DNA of 5,275 nucleotides from the NCBI GenBank assembly GCA_018897875.1, contig JAHIKF010000164.1, forward strand, positions 1-5,275, in the 5' to 3' direction. This stretch comes from Pseudomonadota bacterium. Its GTDB lineage: Bacteria > Desulfobacterota > Desulfobaccia > Desulfobaccales > 0-14-0-80-60-11. The notes under the pieces were generated by a model that had not been told where the DNA came from, did no database searches, and worked only from the letters and a program-made list of their open reading frames with translations. This document shows, piece by piece, positions 1 to 4,477 of the stretch. Each line of letters starts with the position of its first letter. Within the stretch, counting starts at the first letter, position 1. The position numbers were made by a program, and so were the translations under genes.

Positions 1-508
1 GAGCCATTTCGGCGATTTGCCGGTCGTCTGCCTTGATGATATGCACCGGTACCTTCTCCAGTCCGGCCAACTTACAAGCCCGCCAGCGTCGTTCCCCGGC
101 GATGAGCATGAAGGGTTTCCCTTCGCCTCGAGGCGCCACCACCAGGGGTTCGATAAGCCCCTGCTCCTTGATGGACTGGGCCAACTCTTCCAGGCCCTCC
201 CGCAGAAAAATCTTGCGGGGTTGGTCTGGATTAGGGTAAATTAAAGATAGGTTGATTTCGCAGCTCCCGTCAGACGGGGTCTGGGAAGCAGTTTCTGGGG
301 GCGTGTGGGGCACGTCCCCTTTTTCTTTCGGGTTTCCTTCCCAGCCCGGATGCGGGTCCTTGGGTTTCGGGTTCTCGCACCGGCCCTCGGGCCTGGTGCA
401 CTTGCCGGTGCCGCCGGGGATCACCTTTCCCTTGATCTTGCTGTTCTTCATCTTCCAGAACGGGCACGGGCCGCAATCGCCGGTTGCTCTGCGTTTCTTT
501 GCTGGCAT
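1..508 (-). CDS. ParB-like N-terminal domain protein with Cys-rich N-terminus (3' end outside window)
   Basis: The frame runs off the left edge, and 169 codons are visible. Residues about 85-168 match the ParB/Spo0J/Srx N-terminal domain: a YPNPDQPRK segment (91-99), a helix leading to QGLIEPLVV (116-124), and the box GERRWRA (138-144), followed by the start of the next box (IAEMA). In this superfamily the GERR(Y/W)R box belongs to a CTP-binding/CTPase or nuclease-like fold, and members act in DNA partition, transcription control or DNA cleavage. The DNA-binding half is not visible, so partition is not proven. Residues 1-45 are unusual: basic, with cysteines at 12, 15, 37 and 44 (CGPC ... GKCTRPEGRC), a plausible four-Cys metal site. 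A Pro/Lys-rich linker (46-80) joins the two parts. The start ATG at 508 is preceded by GAGGAGG and lies 14 nt after the DUF488 stop, so it is probably in the same transcript. It is the last gene visible in the array. Confidence 0.9.
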   Translation of the reverse strand, partial: MPAKKRRATGDCGPCPFWKMKNSKIKGKVIPGGTGKCTRPEGRCENPKPKDPHPGWEGNPKEKGDVPHTPPETASQTPSDGSCEINLSLIYPNPDQPRKIFLREGLEELAQSIKEQGLIEPLVVAPRGEGKPFMLIAGERRWRACKLAGLEKVPVHIIKADDRQIAEMA

Positions 509-522
509 AACCTCTCGCCTCC

Positions 523-882
523 TCATGTAAAAAGGTCTTTCTGTTTAGGGTTGTCATTTTGGGGGAGTTCAAGTACCTGAACCCCCAGTTTCTCTTCCAG
601 CCACTCCGCCACCAATCGCCGATGACAGAATGCGCCGGGAGCTTCCCAGCACAATAGGATCGCATCCTCCCCCAGGTCCTCGAAGACCTCCTGGGGATCC
701 AGGCCGTCCAGAATCTTTTGGTACGCTTCCCGGTAGGAGGCCTCGTCCAACGTCATCATCTTCCCCCGGGGGGCCAGGGCTTTGTACCGCCGGCCGCACC
801 AGCCTCGGGGAGGCCAGAGGGCGATTGAGACGAGGTTAGGGTTGCAGCTACCTCGGAAGGTTGCAAAATTACTGGTCTGCAT
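523..882 (-). CDS. DUF488 family protein
   Basis: The protein has 119 residues. The C-terminal half carries the hallmark of DUF488 proteins: a buried strand ending in LLCWE (76-80), then a Cys-His-Arg-Arg motif (86-89) opening a helix (RRLVAEWLEE), followed by a short strand GVQVLEL. The N-terminal part contains SIALWPPRGWCG (19-30), where the family usually has its first conserved strand and loop. DUF488 proteins are short cytosolic proteins, common in bacteria and mobile elements. Their biochemistry is poorly defined; the Cys/His/Arg cluster invites a catalytic or DNA-related role, but that is inference. I chose ATG 882 because GGGGAG lies just upstream and the homology begins there. An in-frame ATG at 990 would add 36 residues overlapping the neighbouring gene. 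The start overlaps the upstream cysteine-rich gene by 14 nt, which suggests coupled translation. Confidence 0.87.
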   Translation of the reverse strand: MQTSNFATFRGSCNPNLVSIALWPPRGWCGRRYKALAPRGKMMTLDEASYREAYQKILDGLDPQEVFEDLGEDAILLCWEAPGAFCHRRLVAEWLEEKLGVQVLELPQNDNPKQKDLFT

Positions 883-1207
883 CAGGTCTCCCCAGTCCAC
901 AGCGCCAGCTCTGGTGGACGCGGCAATATCCGCCATGCCGATAGTAATGTCCGGAAGCCTCCGGCAGCGGCGCCATGTGAGTACCGTCATGGTAGGTCAC
1001 GCCGTTAGGAACTCCCGTGGCATTGCAGCTCTCATGGTGGTATCCTACCGCCCACCACGGGGCCCGGCAGACCCGGCACCGCCACTTGATGCAGCCGGTC
1101 ATGGATTCGCACCGGGGCGCCAGGTTGCACCCAAGGTTGTCTGCGCAGGTAAAACAAGAATACAACCCGGGGAGGGTTTCCGTTTTCTCAGACGCCAAAG
1201 AGGTCAT
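869..1207 (-). CDS. Cysteine/histidine-rich protein, probably zinc-binding
   Basis: I do not recognise this 112-residue protein. It has ten cysteines (18, 21, 27, 33, 39, 44, 47, 61, 95, 103) and seven histidines. Pairs such as CFTC (18-21) and CRVC (44-47) look like zinc-knuckle halves. A W-W pair (51-52) and YHHESCNATG (56-65) follow, and a His/Tyr-rich stretch GHYYRHGGYC (86-95) lies near the end. No signal peptide or membrane segment is visible, so an intracellular metal-binding fold is more likely than a disulfide-rich secreted one. The ATG at 1207 is chosen because it overlaps the stop of the preceding gene as ATGA, a common arrangement for coupled translation. A longer in-frame ATG at 1330 would almost entirely overlap that gene. 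The 3' end overlaps the DUF488 gene by 14 nt. Zinc binding is inferred from cysteine spacing only. Confidence 0.75.
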   Translation of the reverse strand: MTSLASEKTETLPGLYSCFTCADNLGCNLAPRCESMTGCIKWRCRVCRAPWWAVGYHHESCNATGVPNGVTYHDGTHMAPLPEASGHYYRHGGYCRVHQSWRCGLGRPDADQ

Positions 1208-1389
1208 TGGGAGAGCTCCTTGAGGTTCTGAACCGTCCATCCTGCTATCCAGGCTTTCAGGATGGCCACGTTTTCGCTGAATATCGGGGTTAAGTGCTGA
1301 ATCAATGTGGGGTCCAATGATGGAGCGCATATCATTCCCTGGCGCTGTGCCTCTTTTCCCATTTCCTGGGCGGTGTCGGTGTCAATCAT
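1204..1389 (-). CDS. Small hypothetical protein (61 aa)
   Basis: I do not recognise a family. The first ~20 residues are charged (MIDTDTAQEMGKEAQRQG). Residues ~26-61 form a likely helical segment rich in Leu, Ile, Ala and Trp (LIQHLTPIFSENVAILKAWIAGW), which is not long or hydrophobic enough to be a clear membrane span. The start ATG at 1389 has an ideal AGGAGG four bases upstream. The stop overlaps the start of the Cys-rich gene (ATGA). Upstream is a degenerate copy of the intergenic hairpin element. The strong ribosome site and the tight junction are the main reasons to regard it as real. Confidence 0.72.
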   Translation of the reverse strand: MIDTDTAQEMGKEAQRQGMICAPSLDPTLIQHLTPIFSENVAILKAWIAGWTVQNLKELSQ

Positions 1390-1400
1390 GGTGCCTCCTA

Positions 1401-1436
1401 TAAAAGAGCATGCCCGAAGCCCCCCCGGCGTTGCTT
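1401..1436 (-). repeat. Degenerate third copy of intergenic hairpin-SD element
   Basis: On the mRNA strand this gap reads CAACGCCGGGGG ... CTTCGGGC ... CTC ... TATAGGAGG. It shares order and words with the two exact copies at 2030-2059 and 2520-2549, including the TTCG core, the CCGGGGG run and the TATAGGAG ribosome site. Substitutions spoil the long GC stem, so only a short hairpin around the TTCG remains. It lies between the stop of the 62-aa gene (1441) and the start of the 61-aa gene (1389), the same placement as the intact copies. Confidence 0.6.
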
Positions 1437-1440
1437 TCTG

Positions 1441-1629
1441 TTACATGTTCGCCCAAACTTCGGGGGGCACGCCGGCCTTTAGATCGTTCAGTTCCTCGAT
1501 TAATTGGTTAAGCTCAATGGCCGCCTGTAAGGCCTTGCGAAGACTGAGCCGGAGATTGTGGACCACCAAGGCGTCGCCAGATTGACGGACGCTCTCTTGG
1601 ATGTCTTGGAAATAATCTTTGCTCAACAT
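1441..1629 (-). CDS. Small helical hypothetical protein (62 aa)
   Basis: I recognise no family. The sequence is strongly helical: residues ~1-20 are polar, and 26-52 have a heptad-like leucine pattern (LRLSLRKALQAAIELNQLIEEL written in pieces: LRLSLRKAL, AAIELNQLIEELNDL). This suggests a coiled-coil or helical-hairpin dimer. It ends PPEVWANM. Start ATG 1629 overlaps the last 7 nt of the 130-aa gene (ATG ahead of its TGA), and AAGGGGG upstream serves as a purine-rich ribosome site inside that gene, so translation is likely coupled. No Cys, signal peptide or membrane segment is seen. The function is unknown. Confidence 0.72.
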   Translation of the reverse strand: MLSKDYFQDIQESVRQSGDALVVHNLRLSLRKALQAAIELNQLIEELNDLKAGVPPEVWANM

Positions 1630-2015
1630 CGCCGCCCCCTTCTGAGCCTTATTGTGGAGCCGCGCCTCTCCAGTACATCCCCCGTTTCAAAGGCGTTCCC
1701 CAGGTCCATCAATTTCACTACTCCAACCCGGGCCAATTCGGTGGCCGCGGCGTCGTCCATGCCCCAATCCTTGACAAAATGCGCCCGCAGCCGGTTTCTG
1801 AGTTCGTTCTCGGAAATTTCCACCTCTGCTACTATCATGGTGGTGGTGGCCTTCAGGCTATCCAGGCCGCTCAAGGACCGCCTGCACCCGCAAGCGCCAT
1901 CGATACCTTCTCGGTCACACTCGGAGCCGAAGTGAAGGATCTCACCTGGCGTGGCCCAGCAGAAATCGTTCTGGCGTTGCCCCTGGGTTTGTGTAGTAGC
2001 AACCAGTAACTTCAT
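1623..2015 (-). CDS. Conserved hypothetical protein of the MKLLVATTxTQG type (130 aa)
   Basis: The N-terminus (MKLLVATTQTQGQRQNDF, residues 1-18) followed by a CD...DGACGCRRSLSGLDS segment (33-53) and ATTT (56-59) fits, from memory, a family of uncharacterised proteins best known from Actinobacteria and mobile elements (I believe DUF7715). This naming needs a profile search. Features are an initial beta strand, a CxC pair (42, 44) with further Cys at 19 and 33, a basic patch RRS, and a C-terminal half with a long helix (ISENELRNRLRAHFV) and a basic tail RRGSTIRLRRGRRC. No catalytic residues are known. I chose ATG 2015 because the family starts there and AGGAGG lies 7 nt upstream; an in-frame ATG at 2081 would read through the hairpin repeat. 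The 3' end overlaps the next gene by 7 nt. Confidence 0.82.
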   Translation of the reverse strand: MKLLVATTQTQGQRQNDFCWATPGEILHFGSECDREGIDGACGCRRSLSGLDSLKATTTMIVAEVEISENELRNRLRAHFVKDWGMDDAAATELARVGVVKLMDLGNAFETGDVLERRGSTIRLRRGRRC

Positions 2016-2029
2016 CGCATAGCCTCCTG

Positions 2030-2059
2030 ATAGAGAAGGGGCCCGAAGGCCCCCGGTTG
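2030..2059 (-). repeat. Intergenic UUCG hairpin element, exact copy 1
   Basis: These 30 nt are identical to 2520-2549. On the transcribed strand they fold into a perfect 6-bp stem GGGGCC / GGCCCC closed by a UUCG loop (stem arms 2048-2053 and 2038-2043). C(UUCG)G is an exceptionally stable tetraloop. The element begins 12 nt after the stop of the 144-aa gene and ends a few bases before the AGGAGG of the 130-aa gene. There is no U-tract after the stem, so it is not a standard intrinsic terminator. Confidence 0.88.
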
Positions 2060-2071
2060 CTGATAAAGGGA

Positions 2072-2506
2072 TTAATCCCACTGCGCCGCTTCATATTGCG
2101 GTAACCGACTTACGATCCCCCCTTCAATGGCATGGATAACAGACTCAAACGCCTTATAAAACTCAGTCTCCGGAACATCCCCCTCAGCGCATTGATAATG
2201 CCAGCAATGCAGGGATTTAAGGGCCTGATACACGCTGCCAGGTGTCGCCGGCTTGAAAGAATAGTCCAAAGGCCTAAACTTCTCAGCTTCCCCGTCCCCA
2301 TACCTCTGGTTCACGGCCAGGACATTGAGGTCAAACATAGCCCGCCCTAAATTGACCTCAAAATTATCCTGGTCCGGGTCATGGCCAATACCTTTTAAAA
2401 TCCGGCCGATCCTGCCATAAGTCAGGCCATTGCTACCCACCGTCTCATTATTAATCCATGCGACTACCCGATTGATCGTGTCGTCACTGACTACAAATGC
2501 ACTCAT
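2072..2506 (-). CDS. Conserved phage/plasmid hypothetical protein, MSAFVVSDD type (144 aa)
   Basis: The start MSAFVVSDDTINRVVAWI and the ending SRLPQYEAAQWD, together with the internal CWHYQCAEG (101-109) and LAVNQRYGD (63-71), recall a family of uncharacterised proteins frequent in prophages and plasmids. Family members typically read MSAF.V...hI..lv at the front, have N.RY in the middle and a C.eYQ.CE motif near the end. The recollection is from memory and no function is known to me. It is probably cytosolic, mixed alpha/beta, with no signal peptide. ATG 2506 is supported by AGGAG eight bases upstream and by the family N-terminus. An in-frame ATG at 2605 would overlap the sigma-like gene and translate the hairpin repeat. 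Hairpin elements flank the gene on both sides. Confidence 0.85.
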   Translation of the reverse strand: MSAFVVSDDTINRVVAWINNETVGSNGLTYGRIGRILKGIGHDPDQDNFEVNLGRAMFDLNVLAVNQRYGDGEAEKFRPLDYSFKPATPGSVYQALKSLHCWHYQCAEGDVPETEFYKAFESVIHAIEGGIVSRLPQYEAAQWD

Positions 2507-2519
2507 CTGCTTGACTCCT

Positions 2520-2549
2520 ATAGAGAAGGGGCCCGAAGGCCCCCGGTTG
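2520..2549 (-). repeat. Intergenic UUCG hairpin element, exact copy 2
   Basis: Identical over 30 nt to 2030-2059, with the same 6-bp GC stem and UUCG loop on the mRNA strand. It starts 4 nt after the stop of the sigma-like gene and runs directly into TATAGGAG, the ribosome site of the 144-aa gene. The homology breaks at the edges of the coding sequences, so the repeat is an intergenic unit rather than a gene duplication. Confidence 0.88.
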
Positions 2550-2553
2550 TGGA

Positions 2554-3222
2554 TTATGCCGCCCGATCCATGGGGATGCCCCCCTTTGCCTCGATAACCC
2601 GGCACATCTTCTCGGTGGCCCGATGGGCCCGGCCCCAGGTGTCGGGGCTGCTCGCCTTCGCCTTCTGGGGGGCCTCTTGCCGCTCCGCTTGCCAGTCAGC
2701 CAGCCAGGCTGCCCCAGCGTCCTTCCGGTAGACTTCCTCATAACCCGGCGTCTCTTCCGGGCCGATCCTGGCGCCCCGCAGCCGGCGCTGGCGGTCAATG
2801 AACCCTTGCATGCCATTGAAAGCCACGTAATATTGGAACTTTCGTTCCTGGAACCGGGCATGCCCGGCCATTTCCAGCAACATCACCACGCCCTCCTGGA
2901 CTACCTCTTTGGCGTCAAGGTACCAGGGGAGTTTCCCCTTAAATTTCCGGTGGTAAACATACCAGGCCATTTTATAGCCAGCCTCAGGGTCAAGGGGACC
3001 GGGACAGATGGACCGCTTCAGGTATTCAACAATGTAATAACCCCGCTTTAGCGTCGCCTTGGCGGTCAAGTAGTCACACTTGAAGAGCACCATAACGGCA
3101 TGGGGGTCAACCATGCCTTCGGGGACCGGGATGATCTCCCGCTCCCTGCCCTTACCCTTGTTCCCGTAGGCTCCCACTAATTTACGTTGCACTTCGCCTT
3201 CAGATGTGCTTAAATTTTCCAT
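2554..3222 (-). CDS. Sigma-70 region 2-like protein lacking an evident region 4
   Basis: The protein has 222 residues. The segment ~83-149 has the layout of sigma-70 region 2. MAWYVYHRKFKGKLPWYLDAKEVVQEG (85-111) parallels the A..LARRLP..VD.DDLVQEG of region 2.1/2.2. VVMLLEMAGHARFQ (112-125) parallels the core-binding helix, and KFQYYVAFNGMQGFIDRQRRLR (128-149) parallels F..Y....IRG.I.D..RR of region 2.3/2.4. In sigma factors these helices bind core RNA polymerase and melt the -10 region. The N-terminal ~80 residues contain a basic linker (NKGKGRERE) and a segment LTAKATLKRGYYIVEYL. The last ~70 residues are charged and Ala/Lys-rich, without a recognisable helix-turn-helix of region 4. It could be a one-domain sigma-like regulator, an anti-sigma decoy, or a phage transcription factor. 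ATG 3222 has AAGGA nine bases upstream. An unrelated helical protein remains possible. Confidence 0.72.
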   Translation of the reverse strand: MENLSTSEGEVQRKLVGAYGNKGKGREREIIPVPEGMVDPHAVMVLFKCDYLTAKATLKRGYYIVEYLKRSICPGPLDPEAGYKMAWYVYHRKFKGKLPWYLDAKEVVQEGVVMLLEMAGHARFQERKFQYYVAFNGMQGFIDRQRRLRGARIGPEETPGYEEVYRKDAGAAWLADWQAERQEAPQKAKASSPDTWGRAHRATEKMCRVIEAKGGIPMDRAA

Positions 3223-3242
3223 AGCGTTGTATCCTTTATTTG

Positions 3243-3276
3243 AGGCCTCTCAGGGTTGCCGCCCTGGGGGGCCTTT
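3243..3276 (-). repeat. Second intergenic hairpin family, copy 1
   Basis: This is a GC-rich inverted repeat between the 65-aa gene and the sigma-like gene. The outer arms AGGCC (3243-3247) / GGCCT (3270-3274) and inner arms CAGGG (3251-3255) / CCCTG (3262-3266) surround a 6-nt loop. It shares the exact 13-mer CCTGGGGGGCCTT and its position after a stop codon with 3877-3909. No U-run follows on the transcribed strand, so it is not a canonical terminator; an mRNA stability or processing element is possible. Confidence 0.7.
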
Positions 3277-3300
3277 GTTAGTTGCAGTCCCCGGGGGCCA

Positions 3301-3498
3301 TCAGGCAAAGGCCAGGTCTGCCAGGTGAGTTACCATATCGCCCAACTCCTCGTGGGCTCTCGTGAATTGGTGGATAAATTCCATGGGGACGGTTTCCCCG
3401 TGGGCGTCCAGGTTCTGCATAAGGGAAAACGACCGATTCTCGATCAGGTCCATCGCCTTGCGGATCATGTCCATGTCATCCTGAATTTCTTCTCTCAT
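3301..3498 (-). CDS. Small acidic helical hypothetical protein (65 aa)
   Basis: No family is recognised. The protein is acidic and rich in Met, Asp, Glu and Leu (MREEIQDDMDMIRKAMDLIE at the front). Amphipathic helices at ~1-30 and ~38-63 (MEFIHQFTRAHEELGDMVTHL) suggest a two-helix bundle, perhaps a dimer or a partner of another protein. There is no Cys, signal peptide or membrane segment. ATG 3498 is preceded by AAAGGAG at good spacing, in a gap of only 33 nt from the upstream stop. The downstream gap to the sigma-like gene holds hairpin family 2. Its position directly before the sigma-like gene would fit a regulator or partner, but that is guesswork. Confidence 0.75.
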   Translation of the reverse strand: MREEIQDDMDMIRKAMDLIENRSFSLMQNLDAHGETVPMEFIHQFTRAHEELGDMVTHLADLAFA

Positions 3499-3531
3499 CG
3501 TCTTGCTCCTTTGTTGTTATGTTGAAGGGGG

Positions 3532-3846
3532 TTATGATTGCCCCCTTGCTTTCCTTAAGGCGAAGTCGGCTATTTCCCACAGCCGCCCCGCCATGTTGTC
3601 GGCGGTCTTCCATGGTTCGCAGTTCCGCTTGATTTCCTCCAGGGCTTCCACCAGGCCGGACGATGCCGGACGGCGCCAGCAGTTCTCCGCTCTGGGACCA
3701 GGATAGATGGGGCCAACCTTGGGCCAGCAGATGAACTCCCCTTCTCCCTCGTCGTCCCTAAAGCAGCGATACTGTCCGAGAGCCAGGTGAAGATCCTCGC
3801 AGCCTACACAGGAAACCGAAAGCACGTCTGTGGTTCTCTCAATCAC
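3532..3846 (-). CDS. Small Cys-containing hypothetical protein (104 aa, GTG start)
   Basis: I recognise no named family. The N-terminal half holds CVGC (13-16), then Cys 28, 40 and 56 in SCVGCEDLHLALGQYRC ... FICWPKVGPIYPGPRAENC. This spacing fits a small zinc-binding or redox fold. The C-terminal half (61-104) is a long helix-forming stretch ending KARGQS, with one more Cys at 76. Translation begins at GTG 3846: no ATG exists in a suitable place, and GGAGG lies six bases upstream. That ribosome site is within a perfect 6-bp hairpin (3850-3864), so initiation may be controlled. It could be a DNA- or nucleic-acid-associated zinc protein, but this is inferred from Cys spacing only. Confidence 0.76.
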   Translation of the reverse strand: MIERTTDVLSVSCVGCEDLHLALGQYRCFRDDEGEGEFICWPKVGPIYPGPRAENCWRRPASSGLVEALEEIKRNCEPWKTADNMAGRLWEIADFALRKARGQS

Positions 3847-3849
3847 CTT

Positions 3850-3864
3850 CCACCTCCAAGGTGG
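3850..3864 (-). promoter_or_regulatory. Shine-Dalgarno hairpin upstream of the GTG-start gene
   Basis: On the mRNA strand CCACCT-TGG-AGGTGG is a perfect inverted repeat with a 3-nt loop, and the GGAGG ribosome site spans loop and 3' arm. A folded stem would hide the site and lower translation of the 104-aa gene, which also has a weak GTG start. Thirteen of these bases (3850-3862) recur exactly at 4478-4490, in front of the 96-aa gene. Confidence 0.55.
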
Positions 3865-3876
3865 GATTTAGTTTCT

Positions 3877-3909
3877 GGCCTCCTGGGATTCACAGTCCTG
3901 GGGGGCCTT
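3877..3909 (-). repeat. Second intergenic hairpin family, copy 2
   Basis: It lies between the 57-aa and 104-aa genes. The 13-mer CCTGGGGGGCCTT (3897-3909) matches 3263-3275 exactly, and GGCCTC starts both copies. On the mRNA strand the best pairing is GGCCCCC with GGAGGCC (one mismatch) around an imperfect inner stem. The two copies therefore share ends and fold more than internal sequence. Confidence 0.6.
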
Positions 3910-3925
3910 GGTTATGGCACTTGTG

Positions 3926-4099
3926 TTAGATGTCGGTCGGCCTTTCCGTTGACCATTCGGACATATCGTTGAAATAGGACCAGTACAGCTGCAAGCCATC
4001 CGACTCAATTAGCGTGGCCATTTTATCCAGGCCAAGCACATACTCAATTTCAGCTTCCGTAGCTGGCCGCCTGTCAGAAGTTGTAGTCGTGGTACTCAT
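3926..4099 (-). CDS. Small hypothetical protein (57 aa)
   Basis: This frame is shorter than most gene-length cut-offs but well supported. ATG 4099 follows AGGAGG by seven bases, the frame ends in TAA, and it fills the gap between two good genes. The product begins MSTTTTTSDRRPATEAEIEY: a flexible Thr-rich start, then a helix-forming acidic segment, then LDKMATLIESDGLQLYWSYF (24-43) and an acidic end (NDMSEWSTERPTDI). The aromatic cluster LYWSYF suggests a folded core. There is no Cys or membrane span. I know no family. Its ribosome site directly follows the repeated peptide-coding segment at 4117-4188. Confidence 0.72.
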   Translation of the reverse strand: MSTTTTTSDRRPATEAEIEYVLGLDKMATLIESDGLQLYWSYFNDMSEWSTERPTDI

Positions 4100-4116
4100 C
4101 GCCTTGCCTCCTGATT

Positions 4117-4188
4117 TCAGAGTTTGAGCAAAAGGCGCTCAAGCAGAGACAGGAACCGCTGCGCCTGCCCCCTGTTCAGCGTCTCAGG
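4117..4188 (-). repeat. Repeated peptide-coding segment, copy A (PETLNRG...)
   Basis: Read in the frame ending at the TGA at 4117, the segment encodes PETLNRGQAQ RFLSLLERLLLKL. The segment at 4500-4559 encodes PEALNRGRKR LFVSLLECL. The two are about three-quarters identical in DNA without gaps over ~58 nt; 12 of the first 19 residues match, and several differences are synonymous (CTG/TTG, TTC/TTT, TCT/TCC). Both lie just upstream of a ribosome site. Here the frame has no start codon of its own after the 96-aa gene ends; it is the +1 frame of that gene and begins at its stop. It may be a gene remnant, or a frameshift extension. Confidence 0.55.
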
Positions 4189-4474
4189 CCACGTAAGCCA
4201 AAACCTCGTATCTCCCGGAAGCCATCGTGTACCAGGAAAGCCTGAGGTTCGAGTTGTCCAGCTTGCCGGTCTCTTTGGAGAGGATGTCAAACATGGCCTG
4301 GCCTTCTCTCCCGCACAAAAACCCGGACCAGCGGTTATGTTCCTCATCCACTACCAAGTAACCAAGGCCCTCGATGGCCTCCATGATGTCAGCCAGGGGA
4401 ATCTCATTGAAGTAAGTCGGGTCCACGACAACGCCGACAGCCTTGTTGACCTTCTTCTTTTCCGCAACCTTCAT
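4184..4474 (-). CDS. Hypothetical protein (96 aa)
   Basis: A basic N-terminus (MKVAEKKKVNK) precedes a strand VGVVVDP and helix LADIMEAIEGLGYLVVDEE, then WSGFLCGREGQAMFDILS and the C-terminal RLSWYTMASGRYEVLAYVA. The final SWY.M.SGRYEV.AY pattern looks like the end of small phage-type proteins I have seen, but I cannot name the family. It is probably a small alpha/beta cytosolic protein; Cys 54 is the only cysteine. I chose ATG 4474 because GGAGG is six bases upstream; an in-frame ATG at 4525 would lie inside the repeated segment and read through the ribosome site. An A8 run on the mRNA lies just before the ribosome site. The stop context GCC-TGA-G joins directly to the +1 frame of copy A. 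It is the first credible gene of the array. Confidence 0.78.
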   Translation of the reverse strand: MKVAEKKKVNKAVGVVVDPTYFNEIPLADIMEAIEGLGYLVVDEEHNRWSGFLCGREGQAMFDILSKETGKLDNSNLRLSWYTMASGRYEVLAYVA

Positions 4475-4477
4475 GGC

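Noticed and set aside
17..244. Plus-strand frames antisense to the ParB-like gene
   Set aside because: They have no ribosome site, their composition is that of a reversed gene, and the opposite strand carries the clear GERRWRA box.
270..665. 131-codon minus-strand frame across the ParB N-terminus and the DUF488 end
   Set aside because: It is an out-of-frame, Arg/Pro-rich shadow of two better-supported genes and has no suitable ribosome site.
883..990. N-terminal extension of the DUF488 protein to ATG 990
   Set aside because: It would overlap the Cys-rich gene by over 100 nt, the family starts near ATG 882, and a good GGGGAG precedes 882.
2030..2549. CRISPR array, or intrinsic terminators, as explanation of the repeated hairpins
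   Set aside because: There are only two exact copies separated by a whole gene, with no spacer periodicity; no U-tract follows the stems and genes continue downstream in the same direction.
2484..2861. 125-codon frame inside the sigma-like gene
   Set aside because: It is Arg/Pro/Gly-rich in the manner of a shifted frame, crosses the hairpin repeat and has no ribosome site.
2623..3051. 142-codon plus-strand frame opposite the sigma-like gene
   Set aside because: It is antisense, has no ribosome site and no protein family features, while the minus strand has both.
4117..4347. 76-codon frame starting MRNITAG within the 96-aa gene
   Set aside because: The first two thirds are an overlapping shadow of the 96-aa gene; only its end, the repeated PETLNRG segment, is treated as meaningful.
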